Source of the DNA: Pseudobutyrivibrio xylanivorans DSM 14809 | GTDB taxonomy: Bacteria; Bacillota; Clostridia; Lachnospirales; Lachnospiraceae | Assembly (NCBI RefSeq): GCF_900141825.1 | Contig: NZ_FQYQ01000001.1 | Location: 344,047-408,046 of the forward strand | Direction: 5' to 3' | Length of the DNA: 64,000 nt | In this document: in pieces, positions 34,952-44,941 of the stretch | How the letters are laid out: each line of letters opens with the position of its first letter | Numbering within the stretch: position 1 is the first letter of the stretch | Position numbers and translations under genes: made by a program | Notes under the pieces: generated by a model | The model's input: only the letters and a program-made list of their open reading frames with translations | Database searches by the model: none | Told to the model about the DNA's origin: nothing

Positions 34952-37900
34952 ATGAAAAGAATGGGAAAGATGGCGAAGAAATTCGTCGCAGTTGCCATGT
35001 CACTTGCCATGGTAGCAGGGATTCCTGGCGCAAACCTTGAGGCTTTAGCGGTTCAGGGACCAGATTCAGTTCAGGCAGCATCGGCTGTCACAAGGTCATC
35101 AATTCATGATGGCACAATTCTACACGCATTTTGTTGGAATTTTAATACTATTAAGGAGAACATGGCGGATATTGCCGCAGCTGGATACACAGCAGTTCAG
35201 ACATCTCCAATCAACGATTGTCTTTCTATCCATGATGGAATGGCTCTTTACGGAGAGACAGAAGACGAAGGTCGTTGGTACTATCATTATCAGCCAACAG
35301 ACTGGAAGATTGGAAACTATCAGCTAGGAAGCCGTGATGAGTTCAAGGCTATGTGTGATGAGGCTGACAAGTATGGCATCGGTATCATCGTAGATATCGC
35401 TCCTAACCACACTACACCTTTATATGATCAGGTTTCTGAGGATTTAAAGGCAGCTGCAGGTGGTGAAGATGCTCTCTATCACATCGGCTCAAAGGTTGAG
35501 AATGGCGATGATGGTGGAATGCAGTATGACAAACGTGTATCTGTTACATACGATGCAATGGGTGGTCTTCCAGATGTTGATACAGAGAACCCAGGATTCC
35601 AGAAGTATTTCTATGAATTCCTTGAGGATTGTATCGAATGTGGAGCAGACGGTTTCAGAATTGATACTGCAAAGCACATCGCACTTCCTGATGACGAGGT
35701 TCCAGAGGAGTATGCAGGTCAGGAGGACAGAAACAACTTCTATCCAAATATGAAGGCTGCAATTGACGCTTATGGTTCAAAGGACTATGCAGATCTTTTC
35801 GTATATGGCGAGGTTCTTGATGGCGACGCATCACGTGTGGCTGCATACCAGGACATGCTTGGCGGAACAGTTGCCAGCAATTACGGCGGAGCAATCAGAA
35901 ATGCAGCATCTTCAGGCAATGTTTCTGTAAAGAAACTTCAGAGCTACAAAATCAGTGATGATACATCTATGGGAACCACATACACAGCTGATTCAAACAA
36001 GCTTGTAACATGGGTAGAGTCTCACGATAACTATATTAATGATAAGAGCTACAACGAGGTTGATGATAGAGAGGTTATTCTTGGCTGGGCAATTATTGCT
36101 GCAAGACAGGATGGAACACCACTTTTCTTCAGCCGTCCAGAGGGTAGCAATGCAGAAAATCCTTGGGGTGCTAACCGCATCGGTGAGGCTGGTAGCGATA
36201 TTTACAAGGCACCTGAGGTAGCAGCTGTTAACAAGTTTAGAACAGCAATGGATGGTCTTTCTGAGAATCTCAGAAATCCAGGTAATAATTCATCAATCCT
36301 AATGATTGAAAGAGGTACAAAGGGTGTTGTAATTGTAAATGCCAGCGAAAATGATTTTGCACTTGATTCTGAGACTAATCTTTCAGATGGAACTTATGTT
36401 GATTCAGTAGAAGGAAGAGATGGACTTTACACAGTATCAGATGGAAATATCTATGGAACAGTTCCTGCTAAGTCAGTAGTTGTTCTTGATACACCTGCTG
36501 ATGGAGACTATTCCACGATCTTCTTTCACAACACAGACAATTGGGCTAGCGTTAGCGCTCTTGTTAACGGTAATAGTTTTGATTGTGATTATACACAGGA
36601 TAACTGGTGGAAAGTTACTATTCCAGAGAAAGAATTCAAAGTAGTATTTACAGATGGAGTTAATAAATCAGCTGAATTCAGCGTAGGTGCTGGAACAGGC
36701 AGATTTATGACAGCAAAATCTGACAAGATTTATGGAAGTAAGGCAGAGGCAGAGGATGCTCTTGGCATTGTTACAAAGACAGTTTATTTCCTCAATACAG
36801 AGGAATGGAAATCCGTATATGCGTATGCATGGACAGACGGAACACAGCACTTTGGTGGATGGCCAGGTGCACCAATTGTTAATGAAGAGGGATACTGGTG
36901 GAAAGCTGACGTAAAGATGGTTGGCGACCATGACTTCTCAATTATCTTTAACAACAACGACGGCGCTCAGACAGTTGACATTTCAATGTCAGACATGAGC
37001 AAGAATGTAATCGTAATTGCTGCAGAGCAGCCAGGTGGAAATCTTGCAGTAGAAAGATATTCATCTAAGGCAGAGGCAGAAGAAGCTACAGGTATCAACG
37101 GTACATCCACAACAGTTCATTTCTATGATGCAGCTGGTTGGGGAAATGTAGGTGTTTATACATGGGGCGATGTGGATATGGGAAGCTGGCCAGGTTCTCA
37201 GTGTGAATATGAGGGAGATGGCTGGTGGAAGAAGACTATTGAGTGCGCTCCAAGCTCAAACTTCAACATCATCTTTAACAATATGCCAACAAGCGATGAT
37301 GACAAGCGCCAGACTGAGGATATGAAGTGCGACAGCCTAAAGAAGGTTTACTTCATCGGTGCTAATTATAAGTATGGTTCAAAGGCGGCTGCTCTTGAGG
37401 CACTTGCAAATGACAATCTTAAGTTAGAGAAGAATCTTCATCCAGAGCTTAATCCAATCGACGAGCCAACAGACAGACCTGTTGAGGAAGAGCCAGCTCT
37501 TAAGGATGGCGAGGTAAAGATTTACTATTATAACAAGGCTGACTGGGATGAAGTTAGCATGTATGCATGGACAGACGGAGCCAACACAGAGTACTTTGGC
37601 GGATGGCCAGGCAGAAAGATGCAGCATATCGGTGGCAACTGGTATTCAGTAAGTGTCAGTGAAGCAGCACTTTCACATGACGGATTACATCTCATTGCTA
37701 ATAACAATGGTAATGGTGAGCAGATTAATAATGTTGACCTTATTTCTGAGAGACCTGATGTGAATGATAAGCCACAGGAGCCAGAACAGCCAGAAGAGCC
37801 TAAGGCATTTAAGGCAATTGAAGAAGAGCCAGAGCTTGCAGAAGGAAAGACAAGAGTATACTACAAGCTTGATGCTGATTGGGACAGCGATGTATTTATG

Positions 37901-38866
37901 TATGGCTGGCTTAAGAAGGCAGATGGAACATCAGCGGGTTCACCACTTGGCGACTGGCCAGGAACAAAGATGACTCACATCGGTAATGGATGGCATTCAG
38001 TAGATATTGATAGTCAGTATTTTGAGGATGTAGTTGCTGATGAGGTAGTAGCAGAAAATTTAGCAGAAGAGGAAGTTGCTGAAGAAACAGAGGAAGAAGT
38101 AGTGGTTGCAGAAGATGATGCTGATGTTGAAGAGGCTGAAGATGCAACAGAGACTGATGATGCTGAGGTAGTTGAAGAAGCTGGTGAAGAGGCAGCTGAG
38201 GAAGAGGTTGCTGCGGAATCAGGGGAAATCACAGTAGGTGATATTGTAAGTAACTTTATTTCATTTATTCATAGAGCCAAGGAGGCTGTTAAGAATGCGT
38301 TTGCACCTATGACTGTAAATGCAGAGGAGGTAGCTCCTGAGCTTCAGTTAATCGTAAATGATAATGGAAAGCATCAGCAGATTGAAGGTGACAAGACTCT
38401 TGTTACAACTGTAAGACCAAGTGATGAGGAGCTTAAGCAGGATGAGCCAGCTGAGGAGCCAGAACCAACACCAACACCAGAGCCAACACCTGTAGCACCA
38501 TCACCAAGTAATCCAACAGATCCAGAGCCTACACCAACACCAGAACCAACACCAACACCGGAACCAACTCCAGTTCCAACACCAGAGCCTACACCAGTAC
38601 CAGAGCCATCGCCTACTCCAGAACCTACACCTGTAGTAGAGCCAACTCCAACACCGGAGGTAGAGCCAACACCTGTAGTTGAACCAACACCAGAACCAAC
38701 TCCAGTTGTTACACCAACACCAACTCCTGAAGTTAAGCCAACACCAACTCCAGTTCCACAGAAGCCTTCTAGGGAACAGGTAGAAAAGGTTGTTCGTTAT
38801 GTGGTTCAGCAGGTATGCATTTTTATTAAAAAGATTTTCGATTACTTCAGAGGTTTCTGGAGATAA
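34952..38866 (+). CDS. Secreted multi-domain GH13 alpha-amylase with CBM26-like modules
   Basis: This is an extracellular enzyme of about 1304 residues. A signal peptide (residues 1 to about 34) leads to a GH13 barrel with nucleophile D238 (GFRIDTAKH), acid/base E287 (YGEVLDG) and D359 (ESHDNY). Four CBM26-like starch-binding modules, or partial ones, begin at about residues 518, 607, 718 and 856 (each with WPG and paired Trp residues). A fifth begins near 967 but is split by an insertion of roughly 100 residues, rich in Glu/Val/Ala, at 1023-1127. A Pro-Thr-Glu-Pro linker follows (about 1168-1271), and a basic-aromatic tail ends in FDYFRGFWR. There is no LPxTG, so surface attachment may use the tail. 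The start follows GGGAGG. It hydrolyses starch for importer 2. Confidence 0.93.
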   Translation: MKRMGKMAKKFVAVAMSLAMVAGIPGANLEALAVQGPDSVQAASAVTRSSIHDGTILHAFCWNFNTIKENMADIAAAGYTAVQTSPINDCLSIHDGMALYGETEDEGRWYYHYQPTDWKIGNYQLGSRDEFKAMCDEADKYGIGIIVDIAPNHTTPLYDQVSEDLKAAAGGEDALYHIGSKVENGDDGGMQYDKRVSVTYDAMGGLPDVDTENPGFQKYFYEFLEDCIECGADGFRIDTAKHIALPDDEVPEEYAGQEDRNNFYPNMKAAIDAYGSKDYADLFVYGEVLDGDASRVAAYQDMLGGTVASNYGGAIRNAASSGNVSVKKLQSYKISDDTSMGTTYTADSNKLVTWVESHDNYINDKSYNEVDDREVILGWAIIAARQDGTPLFFSRPEGSNAENPWGANRIGEAGSDIYKAPEVAAVNKFRTAMDGLSENLRNPGNNSSILMIERGTKGVVIVNASENDFALDSETNLSDGTYVDSVEGRDGLYTVSDGNIYGTVPAKSVVVLDTPADGDYSTIFFHNTDNWASVSALVNGNSFDCDYTQDNWWKVTIPEKEFKVVFTDGVNKSAEFSVGAGTGRFMTAKSDKIYGSKAEAEDALGIVTKTVYFLNTEEWKSVYAYAWTDGTQHFGGWPGAPIVNEEGYWWKADVKMVGDHDFSIIFNNNDGAQTVDISMSDMSKNVIVIAAEQPGGNLAVERYSSKAEAEEATGINGTSTTVHFYDAAGWGNVGVYTWGDVDMGSWPGSQCEYEGDGWWKKTIECAPSSNFNIIFNNMPTSDDDKRQTEDMKCDSLKKVYFIGANYKYGSKAAALEALANDNLKLEKNLHPELNPIDEPTDRPVEEEPALKDGEVKIYYYNKADWDEVSMYAWTDGANTEYFGGWPGRKMQHIGGNWYSVSVSEAALSHDGLHLIANNNGNGEQINNVDLISERPDVNDKPQEPEQPEEPKAFKAIEEEPELAEGKTRVYYKLDADWDSDVFMYGWLKKADGTSAGSPLGDWPGTKMTHIGNGWHSVDIDSQYFEDVVADEVVAENLAEEEVAEETEEEVVVAEDDADVEEAEDATETDDAEVVEEAGEEAAEEEVAAESGEITVGDIVSNFISFIHRAKEAVKNAFAPMTVNAEEVAPELQLIVNDNGKHQQIEGDKTLVTTVRPSDEELKQDEPAEEPEPTPTPEPTPVAPSPSNPTDPEPTPTPEPTPTPEPTPVPTPEPTPVPEPSPTPEPTPVVEPTPTPEVEPTPVVEPTPEPTPVVTPTPTPEVKPTPTPVPQKPSREQVEKVVRYVVQQVCIFIKKIFDYFRGFWR

Positions 38867-38885
38867 GCAATATGATTTGAATTTT

Positions 38886-38917
38886 AGCCTGGGGCAGTTT
38901 TGCCTCAGGCTTTTTTC
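38886..38917 (+). terminator. Intrinsic terminator of the amylase gene
   Basis: A stem of GCCTGgGGC with GCCtCAGGC (38887-38895 and 38902-38910, one mismatch) is followed by a T-run. Confidence 0.85.
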
Positions 38918-38944
38918 GTTTTTCAGATGAAAATCAAAAACATG

Positions 38945-38953
38945 TGATATAAT
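38945..38953 (+). promoter_or_regulatory. Extended -10 promoter before the HAD gene
   Basis: TGATATAAT (TGnTATAAT) lies 40 bp before the chosen start. It places the transcript start near 38960, which excludes the earlier in-frame ATG at 38960 as the likely initiator. Confidence 0.6.
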
Positions 38954-38992
38954 TACGGGATGGATTTGAAAATTGGAAAGGATACAGTACTA

Positions 38993-39646
38993 ATGCCGAA
39001 AGAAATAAAAGCTGTTTTGTTTGATTTGGACGGAACACTTACAGATACGGAAAAGATTTATCAGGAACAGTGGCCAAAGGCTATGGAACATTTTGGCTAT
39101 GAGATGACACCTGAAAAGCCGCTGATACTTCGCTCACTTGGCAGTGCATTTGCTACAGAGCAGTTTAGACAGTGGTATGGTGATGATTTTGATTACATTA
39201 AGGTGAGAAATTATCGTAGGCAGCTTGTGGAAAACGTTGTGGCTGAGACTGGAATTCCTCTTAAGCCTGGCGCAAAAGAGATTTTGCAATGGCTTAGGGA
39301 TAATGATATATTTATTGCGCTTGTAACTGCTAATGTAAAAGAAAGAGCAGAGCGATATCTTAAGAAGATTGGTCTTTTTGAGTATTTCAATGCAGTGGTA
39401 TGTGCAGATATGGTAAAGGTTGGTAAGCCAGCTCCAGATATATATGCATATGCATGTGAGAGCCTTGGTATCAGCCCAGATGAGACTTATGCTGTGGAGG
39501 ATTCTCCTAATGGATGTATGAGTGCTTACGGGGCAGGCTGTAATGTTATAATGATTCCTGATTTAACTGAGCCAGATGAGGAGCTTAAGGAAAAGCTGTT
39601 TGCAAGACTGGATTGTCTTATGGATATAAAAACATTGTTTGAATAG
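38993..39646 (+). CDS. HAD-family phosphatase / beta-phosphoglucomutase-like
   Basis: This is a cytoplasmic enzyme of about 217 residues. Motif I is FDLDGTLTDTE with nucleophile D11 and D13. Motif II is the threonine in VTANVKER, the lysine is in KVGKPAPDIY, and the acidic motif is AVEDSPNGCMSA. The helical cap after motif I fits beta-phosphoglucomutase- and phosphoglycolate-phosphatase-like HAD members. With malto-oligosaccharide genes upstream, a beta-phosphoglucomutase role is possible, but phosphatase activity is equally plausible. AAAGGA precedes ATG 38993. The next gene follows after 9 bp. Confidence 0.85.
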   Translation: MPKEIKAVLFDLDGTLTDTEKIYQEQWPKAMEHFGYEMTPEKPLILRSLGSAFATEQFRQWYGDDFDYIKVRNYRRQLVENVVAETGIPLKPGAKEILQWLRDNDIFIALVTANVKERAERYLKKIGLFEYFNAVVCADMVKVGKPAPDIYAYACESLGISPDETYAVEDSPNGCMSAYGAGCNVIMIPDLTEPDEELKEKLFARLDCLMDIKTLFE

Positions 39647-39655
39647 GAGAAAAAT

Positions 39656-40867
39656 ATGTCAGAAGCAATTGTTACATTGAAAAAGGGAGAAGGTCGTACA
39701 ATCAAAGCCGGCGGAGCCTGGATTTTTGATAACGAGATTGATAGTGTAATGGGCTCTTTTGAAAATGGGGACATTGTTGTAGTACATGACTTTGATGGAT
39801 ACATGATGGGACGTGGATTCATCAACACCAATTCAAAGATCAGAGTTCGTATGATGACTCGCAAAAAGGATCAGGTAATTGATGATGACTTTTTATATAT
39901 GAGAGTGAAGAATGCATGGGAGTATCGTAAATCCGTATTACTTCCAGTGGATTTGAATTGCTGTCGTGTAATATTTGGCGAGGCAGATTTCCTGCCAGGT
40001 CTTGTTATTGATAAGTATGATGATGTACTTGTTGTGGAATCACTTGCACTTGGAATCGACAAGCTGAAGCTTAAGATTGTAGATATGCTTAAGGAGATTA
40101 TGGCTGCAGACGGCTTTAAGATTCGCGGTGTCTACGAGCGAAGCGATGCAAAGGTTCGTGTTAAGGAAGGTCTTGCTCCTTATAAGGGTTTTATCGGTGA
40201 TGAGTTTGATACAAATGTGGAAATCGTAGAGAACGGTGTTCACTACATGGTAGATGTTGTTAATGGTCAGAAGACTGGATTCTTCTTAGATCAGAAATAT
40301 AATCGTCTTTCTATCCAACGCCTTTGCAAGGATAAGAGAGTTCTCGATTGCTTTACGCACATGGGTACATTTGCCCTTAATGCTGGTATTGGTGGAGCAG
40401 CAGAGGTTACAGGTCTTGATATTTCTGATTTTGCCGTGGCTCAGGCTACCGCAAATGCGAAGCTTAATGGACTTGATTCTACAGTAAAGTTTAAGCAGGC
40501 AAATGTTTTAGATGAGCTTCCAAAGCTTGCAGAGGCAGGAGAAAAGTTTGATGTGGTTATCCTCGACCCACCTGCATTTACAAAATCCCGTGAGGCTACA
40601 AAGAATGCTATTAAAGGCTATCGTGAGATTAACATGAAGGGCTTGAAGCTTGTTAAGGATGGCGGTTATCTTGCCACTTGCTCATGCTCACACTTCATGA
40701 CTCAGGATTTATTTATAAAGGTAATCGGTCAGGCTGCACAGGCTGCTCACAAGCGTCTGCGTCAGGTGGAGTTTAGAACACAGGCCCCTGATCACCCAAT
40801 CCTTTGGGCTGCAGATGAAAGCTATTATCTAAAATTCTTAGTGTTCCAGGTTGTAGATGAAAAATAA
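39656..40867 (+). CDS. rlmI: RlmI-like 23S rRNA cytosine-C5 methyltransferase
   Basis: The 403-residue protein has an N-terminal PUA-like domain (about residues 3-75), a middle EEHEE-type region with GEADFLPGLVIDKYDD, and a C-terminal Rossmann methyltransferase. The SAM-binding motif reads VLDCFTHMGTFAL, the catalytic region DPPAFTKS, and a late cysteine motif ATCSCSHFM. These match RlmI (YccW), which methylates C1962 of E. coli 23S rRNA. Length is normal. Start ATG follows AGGAGAA. It is likely co-transcribed with the HAD gene. Confidence 0.9.
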   Translation: MSEAIVTLKKGEGRTIKAGGAWIFDNEIDSVMGSFENGDIVVVHDFDGYMMGRGFINTNSKIRVRMMTRKKDQVIDDDFLYMRVKNAWEYRKSVLLPVDLNCCRVIFGEADFLPGLVIDKYDDVLVVESLALGIDKLKLKIVDMLKEIMAADGFKIRGVYERSDAKVRVKEGLAPYKGFIGDEFDTNVEIVENGVHYMVDVVNGQKTGFFLDQKYNRLSIQRLCKDKRVLDCFTHMGTFALNAGIGGAAEVTGLDISDFAVAQATANAKLNGLDSTVKFKQANVLDELPKLAEAGEKFDVVILDPPAFTKSREATKNAIKGYREINMKGLKLVKDGGYLATCSCSHFMTQDLFIKVIGQAAQAAHKRLRQVEFRTQAPDHPILWAADESYYLKFLVFQVVDEK

Positions 40868-40872
40868 AGACA

Positions 40873-40878
40873 TATAAT
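40873..40878 (+). promoter_or_regulatory. -10 element of the DUF3298 lipoprotein gene
   Basis: TATAAT followed by ACGGACAC, 24 bp before the GTG start. The same core follows the TATAAT boxes at 16801 and 27141. Confidence 0.5.
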
Positions 40879-40902
40879 ACGGACACAAAAAAGGAGAATA
40901 AA

Positions 40903-42759
40903 GTGAAAAAACATATAGTAATTCTTTTATGCATATCACTTGCTGTAGCAGTATGTGGATGTAAAAAGGAAGATATTGGCACTACAATTAGTAATGTTAA
41001 GGAGAGTGTGGAGGAGACAATATCCTCAGATGAAACCACATCAGAACAGCAATATTATTTGGATTGCGACGGAGAAATAGGCTACACAGTAGATGTAGCT
41101 TGCAATGAAATCGGTAAATACACCTACAAAGATTATGAGGATGTCTTTAAAGAAATGGGTGTAGATTCCGAGTATGGTGTATCTATAGATGGAATGTACG
41201 ATGGGATAATTTATTATTACACTACCGATTATTCCGAGGACACTTCAAAAATAAATTTTTATGCAATTGATGCTGCATCAAAGAAGTGGGTCAAGTTTTA
41301 CTCTATTAGTGGCGAATGGGCTGTGTCGGGACTTGATTATTACAATGGCAAGGTTTATGTAGATATTCGTACATACGAAGATGATAGTCGCCAGGAAGAG
41401 CATGTATTTAATGTAGATAAGAATTCTCTTACATTCACAGAAGAAGATTCTGAAATAAATGAGATATTGAAAGGTCTTAATGGTAAGCAGATTTCTCCAG
41501 CCAAAATGGGATATTGCTTGCAGCGCAGTTACGATGAGATGGGATATCTTGTGGTGGAGCAGGCAATAGAAGGTGAAGAAACCAAGTGGAGCTATTCAAA
41601 ATATACAGCTGATGGAATAAGCGAATTTAAGGACCTTCAAAAGTGTCGAAAATATATATGTGGCTATAGCCAAAATTATCTTTATATGAACAATTTCGAG
41701 GACGATACGCTGATTTTGGATTGCTACAATATTGAAAATGGCACTATTCATGAAATTCACGGAGAAGATAGTAGGGATAGCTACATAACTTATGAGGATG
41801 GCGTTGTATATTACTATGCTACTAATGAAAAACAGTATGGTATGAATGAATATTCAGTTTATCGTCACGACTGCCGCACTGACAGAAACGAAAAGCTATA
41901 CACAACATCCCACATACCAGGAACTGGAAATGCCAGATTTGGAGTTGATGGATTTAGGTTGATTGGTGGCCAAATTTACGTCTTACAATTCTTTGGTAAT
42001 GAAGAAAAATGGGCAAGATTTGATGAGGCAAGCAAAACATTTGAGGAGTTAGATTTACCTGTAAAGGAATATACTCCATTTAAATATGGAACTATCAATT
42101 ATTATTCTAATGCTGAGATATGCTCGGCATGCAGTGCAACTGTTTCCAAAAACTATGTTGAGAACTTTGTATTAGATTCAAAATATTCTGCCCATGCAGA
42201 TGAGATTAATAAGCTTCTTGCGCCAGGTAATCCAGAAAATGGAGAGATTGTTACAGATGCTTATGCAGATGATTGTGAGTGGCATAACGGTGACGAAAAC
42301 AGTAGCTGCGAAACCGTAGATGTGTCAATTTATGATGTAAAAATAATTGATGACAGATTCCTAGAGGTTTGTGAATCTGACTATGTGTATGGCGGTGGAG
42401 CACACGGTAATCCAGACAGGTCAGAGAGAATATTTGATTTGACTACTGGAGAAGAGCTTGGAATCACAGATTTTTACAGTGGAACAGAAGAAGCATTTAA
42501 GACACTTGTAGCAGAAAAAGTTAAGGAAGATTATCAGAAGGACCCTGAAAAGTATTTTGCAGGAAGTGCAGATGAAGCTTATTCAGAGGCTTATGAATCA
42601 GCAAGCACTGAATCATCAACTATAATGTGGGAGCAGGATCACGCAGTTTATTATTTCGCTCCTTATATTTTAGGACCATTCGCCTCAGGATTTATTGAGG
42701 TGGCCCTTCCTTACACGGAGTTACTTGGAACAAATCATCTAACTAGAATAGCGGAATAA
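40903..42759 (+). CDS. Lipoprotein with C-terminal DUF3298 (RsiV-like) domain
   Basis: This is a 618-residue protein with a GTG start after AAAGGAGAA. The signal sequence ends in AVCGC with C20 as the lipid-bearing cysteine. Residues about 50-440 resemble a beta-propeller-like repeat region with many Tyr and Trp, possibly DUF5050-type. The C-terminal part (about 455-618) fits DUF4163/DUF3298: FLEVCESDYVYGGGAHGN, IFDLTTGEELGITDFY and VYYFAPYILGPFASG. DUF3298 also occurs in the anti-sigma factor RsiV, where it binds lysozyme. The role here is unknown. It acts outside the membrane. Confidence 0.8.
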   Translation: MKKHIVILLCISLAVAVCGCKKEDIGTTISNVKESVEETISSDETTSEQQYYLDCDGEIGYTVDVACNEIGKYTYKDYEDVFKEMGVDSEYGVSIDGMYDGIIYYYTTDYSEDTSKINFYAIDAASKKWVKFYSISGEWAVSGLDYYNGKVYVDIRTYEDDSRQEEHVFNVDKNSLTFTEEDSEINEILKGLNGKQISPAKMGYCLQRSYDEMGYLVVEQAIEGEETKWSYSKYTADGISEFKDLQKCRKYICGYSQNYLYMNNFEDDTLILDCYNIENGTIHEIHGEDSRDSYITYEDGVVYYYATNEKQYGMNEYSVYRHDCRTDRNEKLYTTSHIPGTGNARFGVDGFRLIGGQIYVLQFFGNEEKWARFDEASKTFEELDLPVKEYTPFKYGTINYYSNAEICSACSATVSKNYVENFVLDSKYSAHADEINKLLAPGNPENGEIVTDAYADDCEWHNGDENSSCETVDVSIYDVKIIDDRFLEVCESDYVYGGGAHGNPDRSERIFDLTTGEELGITDFYSGTEEAFKTLVAEKVKEDYQKDPEKYFAGSADEAYSEAYESASTESSTIMWEQDHAVYYFAPYILGPFASGFIEVALPYTELLGTNHLTRIAE

Positions 42760-42766
42760 GAGAATA

Positions 42767-42805
42767 GAAAGCACATTACGGTTTTGTAATGTGCTTTCAC
42801 TTTTT
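42767..42805 (+). terminator. Intrinsic terminator
   Basis: A 13-bp perfect stem (42767-42779 with 42786-42798) and a T-rich tail end the DUF3298 lipoprotein gene. Confidence 0.9.
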
Positions 42806-42855
42806 CTAAACAAATGTGGAGTATGATTCTGACATAGGGAGAGTGGAGGAAGACT

Positions 42856-43590
42856 ATGACTAGAATGATGAAGAGAGCCCTAATCAATTTCTTTTTTAGA
42901 TTGTTTGTATTTATATTTATTTTTGGATTATATCTGACCAGAAAAGAAATGTTGTTTGAATTCATGACTCATGAGTTTACCTTTGGAATTTCTGAGTATG
43001 GAATAAGCCCTCTTCATGCACTGTGGTTTGTATTCATGGTGATGATGATTCAACATATTTTCCCAAACAAAGAGCTGTCCATGGCATACAAAAAAGGGAA
43101 GATAGAAGAGTTTGAGGAAGTGCCAGGATATTCAAGATTAGAGCTTTTGGAATTCGTTCAGAATATGAATGTGAAAGCTTGGATAGTAATGTTGACATGG
43201 CTCATATTTAACGCAGTATTTGCAGCGCTATACCTTTTTAAAATAATAGATGTGGCTGACATGCTGATGCTGACGGTGTTCTTTTATCTAAGTGATTACC
43301 TTTGCATATTATTTTTTTGTCCATTTCAGACAGTCATCATGCACAACAGATGCTGTATCAATTGCCGCATCTACGATTGGGGACATTTTATGATGTTCAC
43401 ACCGATGCTGTTTATAAAAAATTTTTTCTCTTGGAGCCTGTTTTTCACATCACTGATAGTGTTAATCAGATGGGAAGTAAATTATGCCAAGCATCCAGAG
43501 CGTTTTTGGTACGGAAGCAATCAGCGGCTACGATGTAGTCAGTGTAAAGAAAAGCTTTGTGTCATAAAGAATAAACTGAAAAAAGAATAA
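42856..43590 (+). CDS. Membrane protein of unknown function with Cys motifs
   Basis: The 244-residue protein follows GTGGAGGAAG. It has about five hydrophobic segments (near residues 10-28, 48-68, 103-123, 130-150 and 178-200). A cytoplasmic-looking loop carries CCINCRIYDWGH, and the basic C-terminal tail carries CSQCKEKLC. These could form a metal site across the membrane face. The family is not recognised. A terminator directly follows. Confidence 0.7.
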   Translation: MTRMMKRALINFFFRLFVFIFIFGLYLTRKEMLFEFMTHEFTFGISEYGISPLHALWFVFMVMMIQHIFPNKELSMAYKKGKIEEFEEVPGYSRLELLEFVQNMNVKAWIVMLTWLIFNAVFAALYLFKIIDVADMLMLTVFFYLSDYLCILFFCPFQTVIMHNRCCINCRIYDWGHFMMFTPMLFIKNFFSWSLFFTSLIVLIRWEVNYAKHPERFWYGSNQRLRCSQCKEKLCVIKNKLKKE

Positions 43591-43595
43591 AAAAA

Positions 43596-43622
43596 CAGGG
43601 CGCTTTTGGGCGCCCTGCTTTC
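43596..43622. terminator. Terminator between convergent genes
   Basis: An 8-bp GC-rich stem (CAGGGCGC 43596-43603 with GCGCCCTG 43610-43617) is preceded by A-rich and followed by T-rich sequence. It can act on both strands. Confidence 0.85.
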
Positions 43623-43634
43623 GTATATGCGATA

Positions 43635-44717
43635 TTAACTTAATTTCATATCTCCACTCTTTACCCAGCCAATTTTCTTGAGCCAGTTGTTGATAGCAGG
43701 GCAGATTATAGCAGGAAGTACAAAGCAGATAAGTACGAGACCTACCCAGTCCATTGTAGTGATAGCTGATTTTGTGCCAGCGGCAATATCATTTACCCAT
43801 CCAGTGTACACACCAATTTGCCCAACAAGTCCACAGGTACCCATTCCTGAAGAAACAGCAGCACCGTTCATTTCCATCTTGAAGATGCAGGTGGCAATAG
43901 GTCCAGTGATCGCAGAGCAGAGGATTGGGGCAATCCAAATACGAGGGTTCTTGATGATGTTTGGCATCTGAAGCATTGAGGTACCGATACCCTGTGAAAC
44001 AAGTCCACCCCATTTATTTTCATTAAAGCTCATTACAGCAAAGCCTACCATCTGTGCACAGCAGCCTGCTACGGCAGCACCACCAGCAAGACCAGTAAGT
44101 GAAAGGGCCGCGCATATTGCAGCAGATGAAATAGGAAGCGTAAGGGCAATTCCTACGATTACTGAAACTAGAATACCCATTAGGAATGGCTGCTTTGTTG
44201 TAGCCCACATAATAAGTGTACCAACAGAGCTTGCTGCTTTTCCAAGAGCTGGAGCCCACCATGCTGAAAGGTAAATACCCACACCGATTGTGACAAGTGG
44301 AGTTATAAGAATATCTATCTTTGTCTCCTTTGAAATAGCTTTACCAATCTCTGCAGAGATAATTGCAACGAACAATACTGCAAGTGGGCCGCCGGCACCA
44401 CCAAGGGCATTTGCAGCAAATCCAACTGATATAAGTGAGAATAGCACAAGTGGAGGAGCCTGTAGAGCATATCCAATTGCAACAGCCATAGCAGGACCGC
44501 TCATTGCCACCGCAAGACCACCAACTGTGTATTCAATTCCGCCAACCGTAGCCACTGGTGTAGTGAGCATAGCAATGTGGAACTGAGCTCCTATTGTATT
44601 GATGATTGTACCAATCAAAAGGGAGCAGAATAATCCCTGTGCCATGGCACCAAGAGCATCAATAAGATATCGTTTAACTGATATCTCTATGTTTTTTCTT
44701 TTCAAAAATTTTCTCAT
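43635..44717 (-). CDS. PfoR-type PTS IIC-family membrane protein
   Basis: The 360-residue membrane protein is rich in Gly and Ala, with about nine hydrophobic segments. It resembles the PTS_EIIC_2/PfoR family (GGIEYTVGGLAVAMSGPAMAVAIGYAL and FANALGGAGGPLAVL-type segments). The founding member was described near the perfringolysin O gene of Clostridium perfringens. No IIA or IIB partners are adjacent, so transport through the PTS is unproven. The gene stands alone and is read opposite to its neighbours. AAGGAGAAG precedes the start. Confidence 0.82.
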   Translation of the reverse strand: MRKFLKRKNIEISVKRYLIDALGAMAQGLFCSLLIGTIINTIGAQFHIAMLTTPVATVGGIEYTVGGLAVAMSGPAMAVAIGYALQAPPLVLFSLISVGFAANALGGAGGPLAVLFVAIISAEIGKAISKETKIDILITPLVTIGVGIYLSAWWAPALGKAASSVGTLIMWATTKQPFLMGILVSVIVGIALTLPISSAAICAALSLTGLAGGAAVAGCCAQMVGFAVMSFNENKWGGLVSQGIGTSMLQMPNIIKNPRIWIAPILCSAITGPIATCIFKMEMNGAAVSSGMGTCGLVGQIGVYTGWVNDIAAGTKSAITTMDWVGLVLICFVLPAIICPAINNWLKKIGWVKSGDMKLS

Positions 44718-44893
44718 AATAGAATCTTCTCCTTAAACAAATTACCTTCATATTTTATATGAAAAATTGGATGTTCACAATCTATATTTGATTGTTAGGA
44801 ATCGAAAGGAAAGCCGCGTATTCACCAGCATGAGGCTTATTCTACAAATGGAAACTACTTTTTGATGATTTAGTTTATTAAAGAATAGTTATA

Positions 44894-44902
44894 TGATATA
44901 AT
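44894..44902 (+). promoter_or_regulatory. Extended -10 promoter of the surface protein gene
   Basis: TGATATAAT, 40 bp before the GTG start. It is identical to the elements at 15989 and 38945. Confidence 0.6.
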
Positions 44903-44941
44903 TCTTACCGTGGGATTTATATTCAAGGGAGGGAATAATTA

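Noticed and set aside
43635..44717. A complete PTS transporter
   Set aside because: Only a IIC-like PfoR-type protein is present. No IIA or IIB gene is adjacent.
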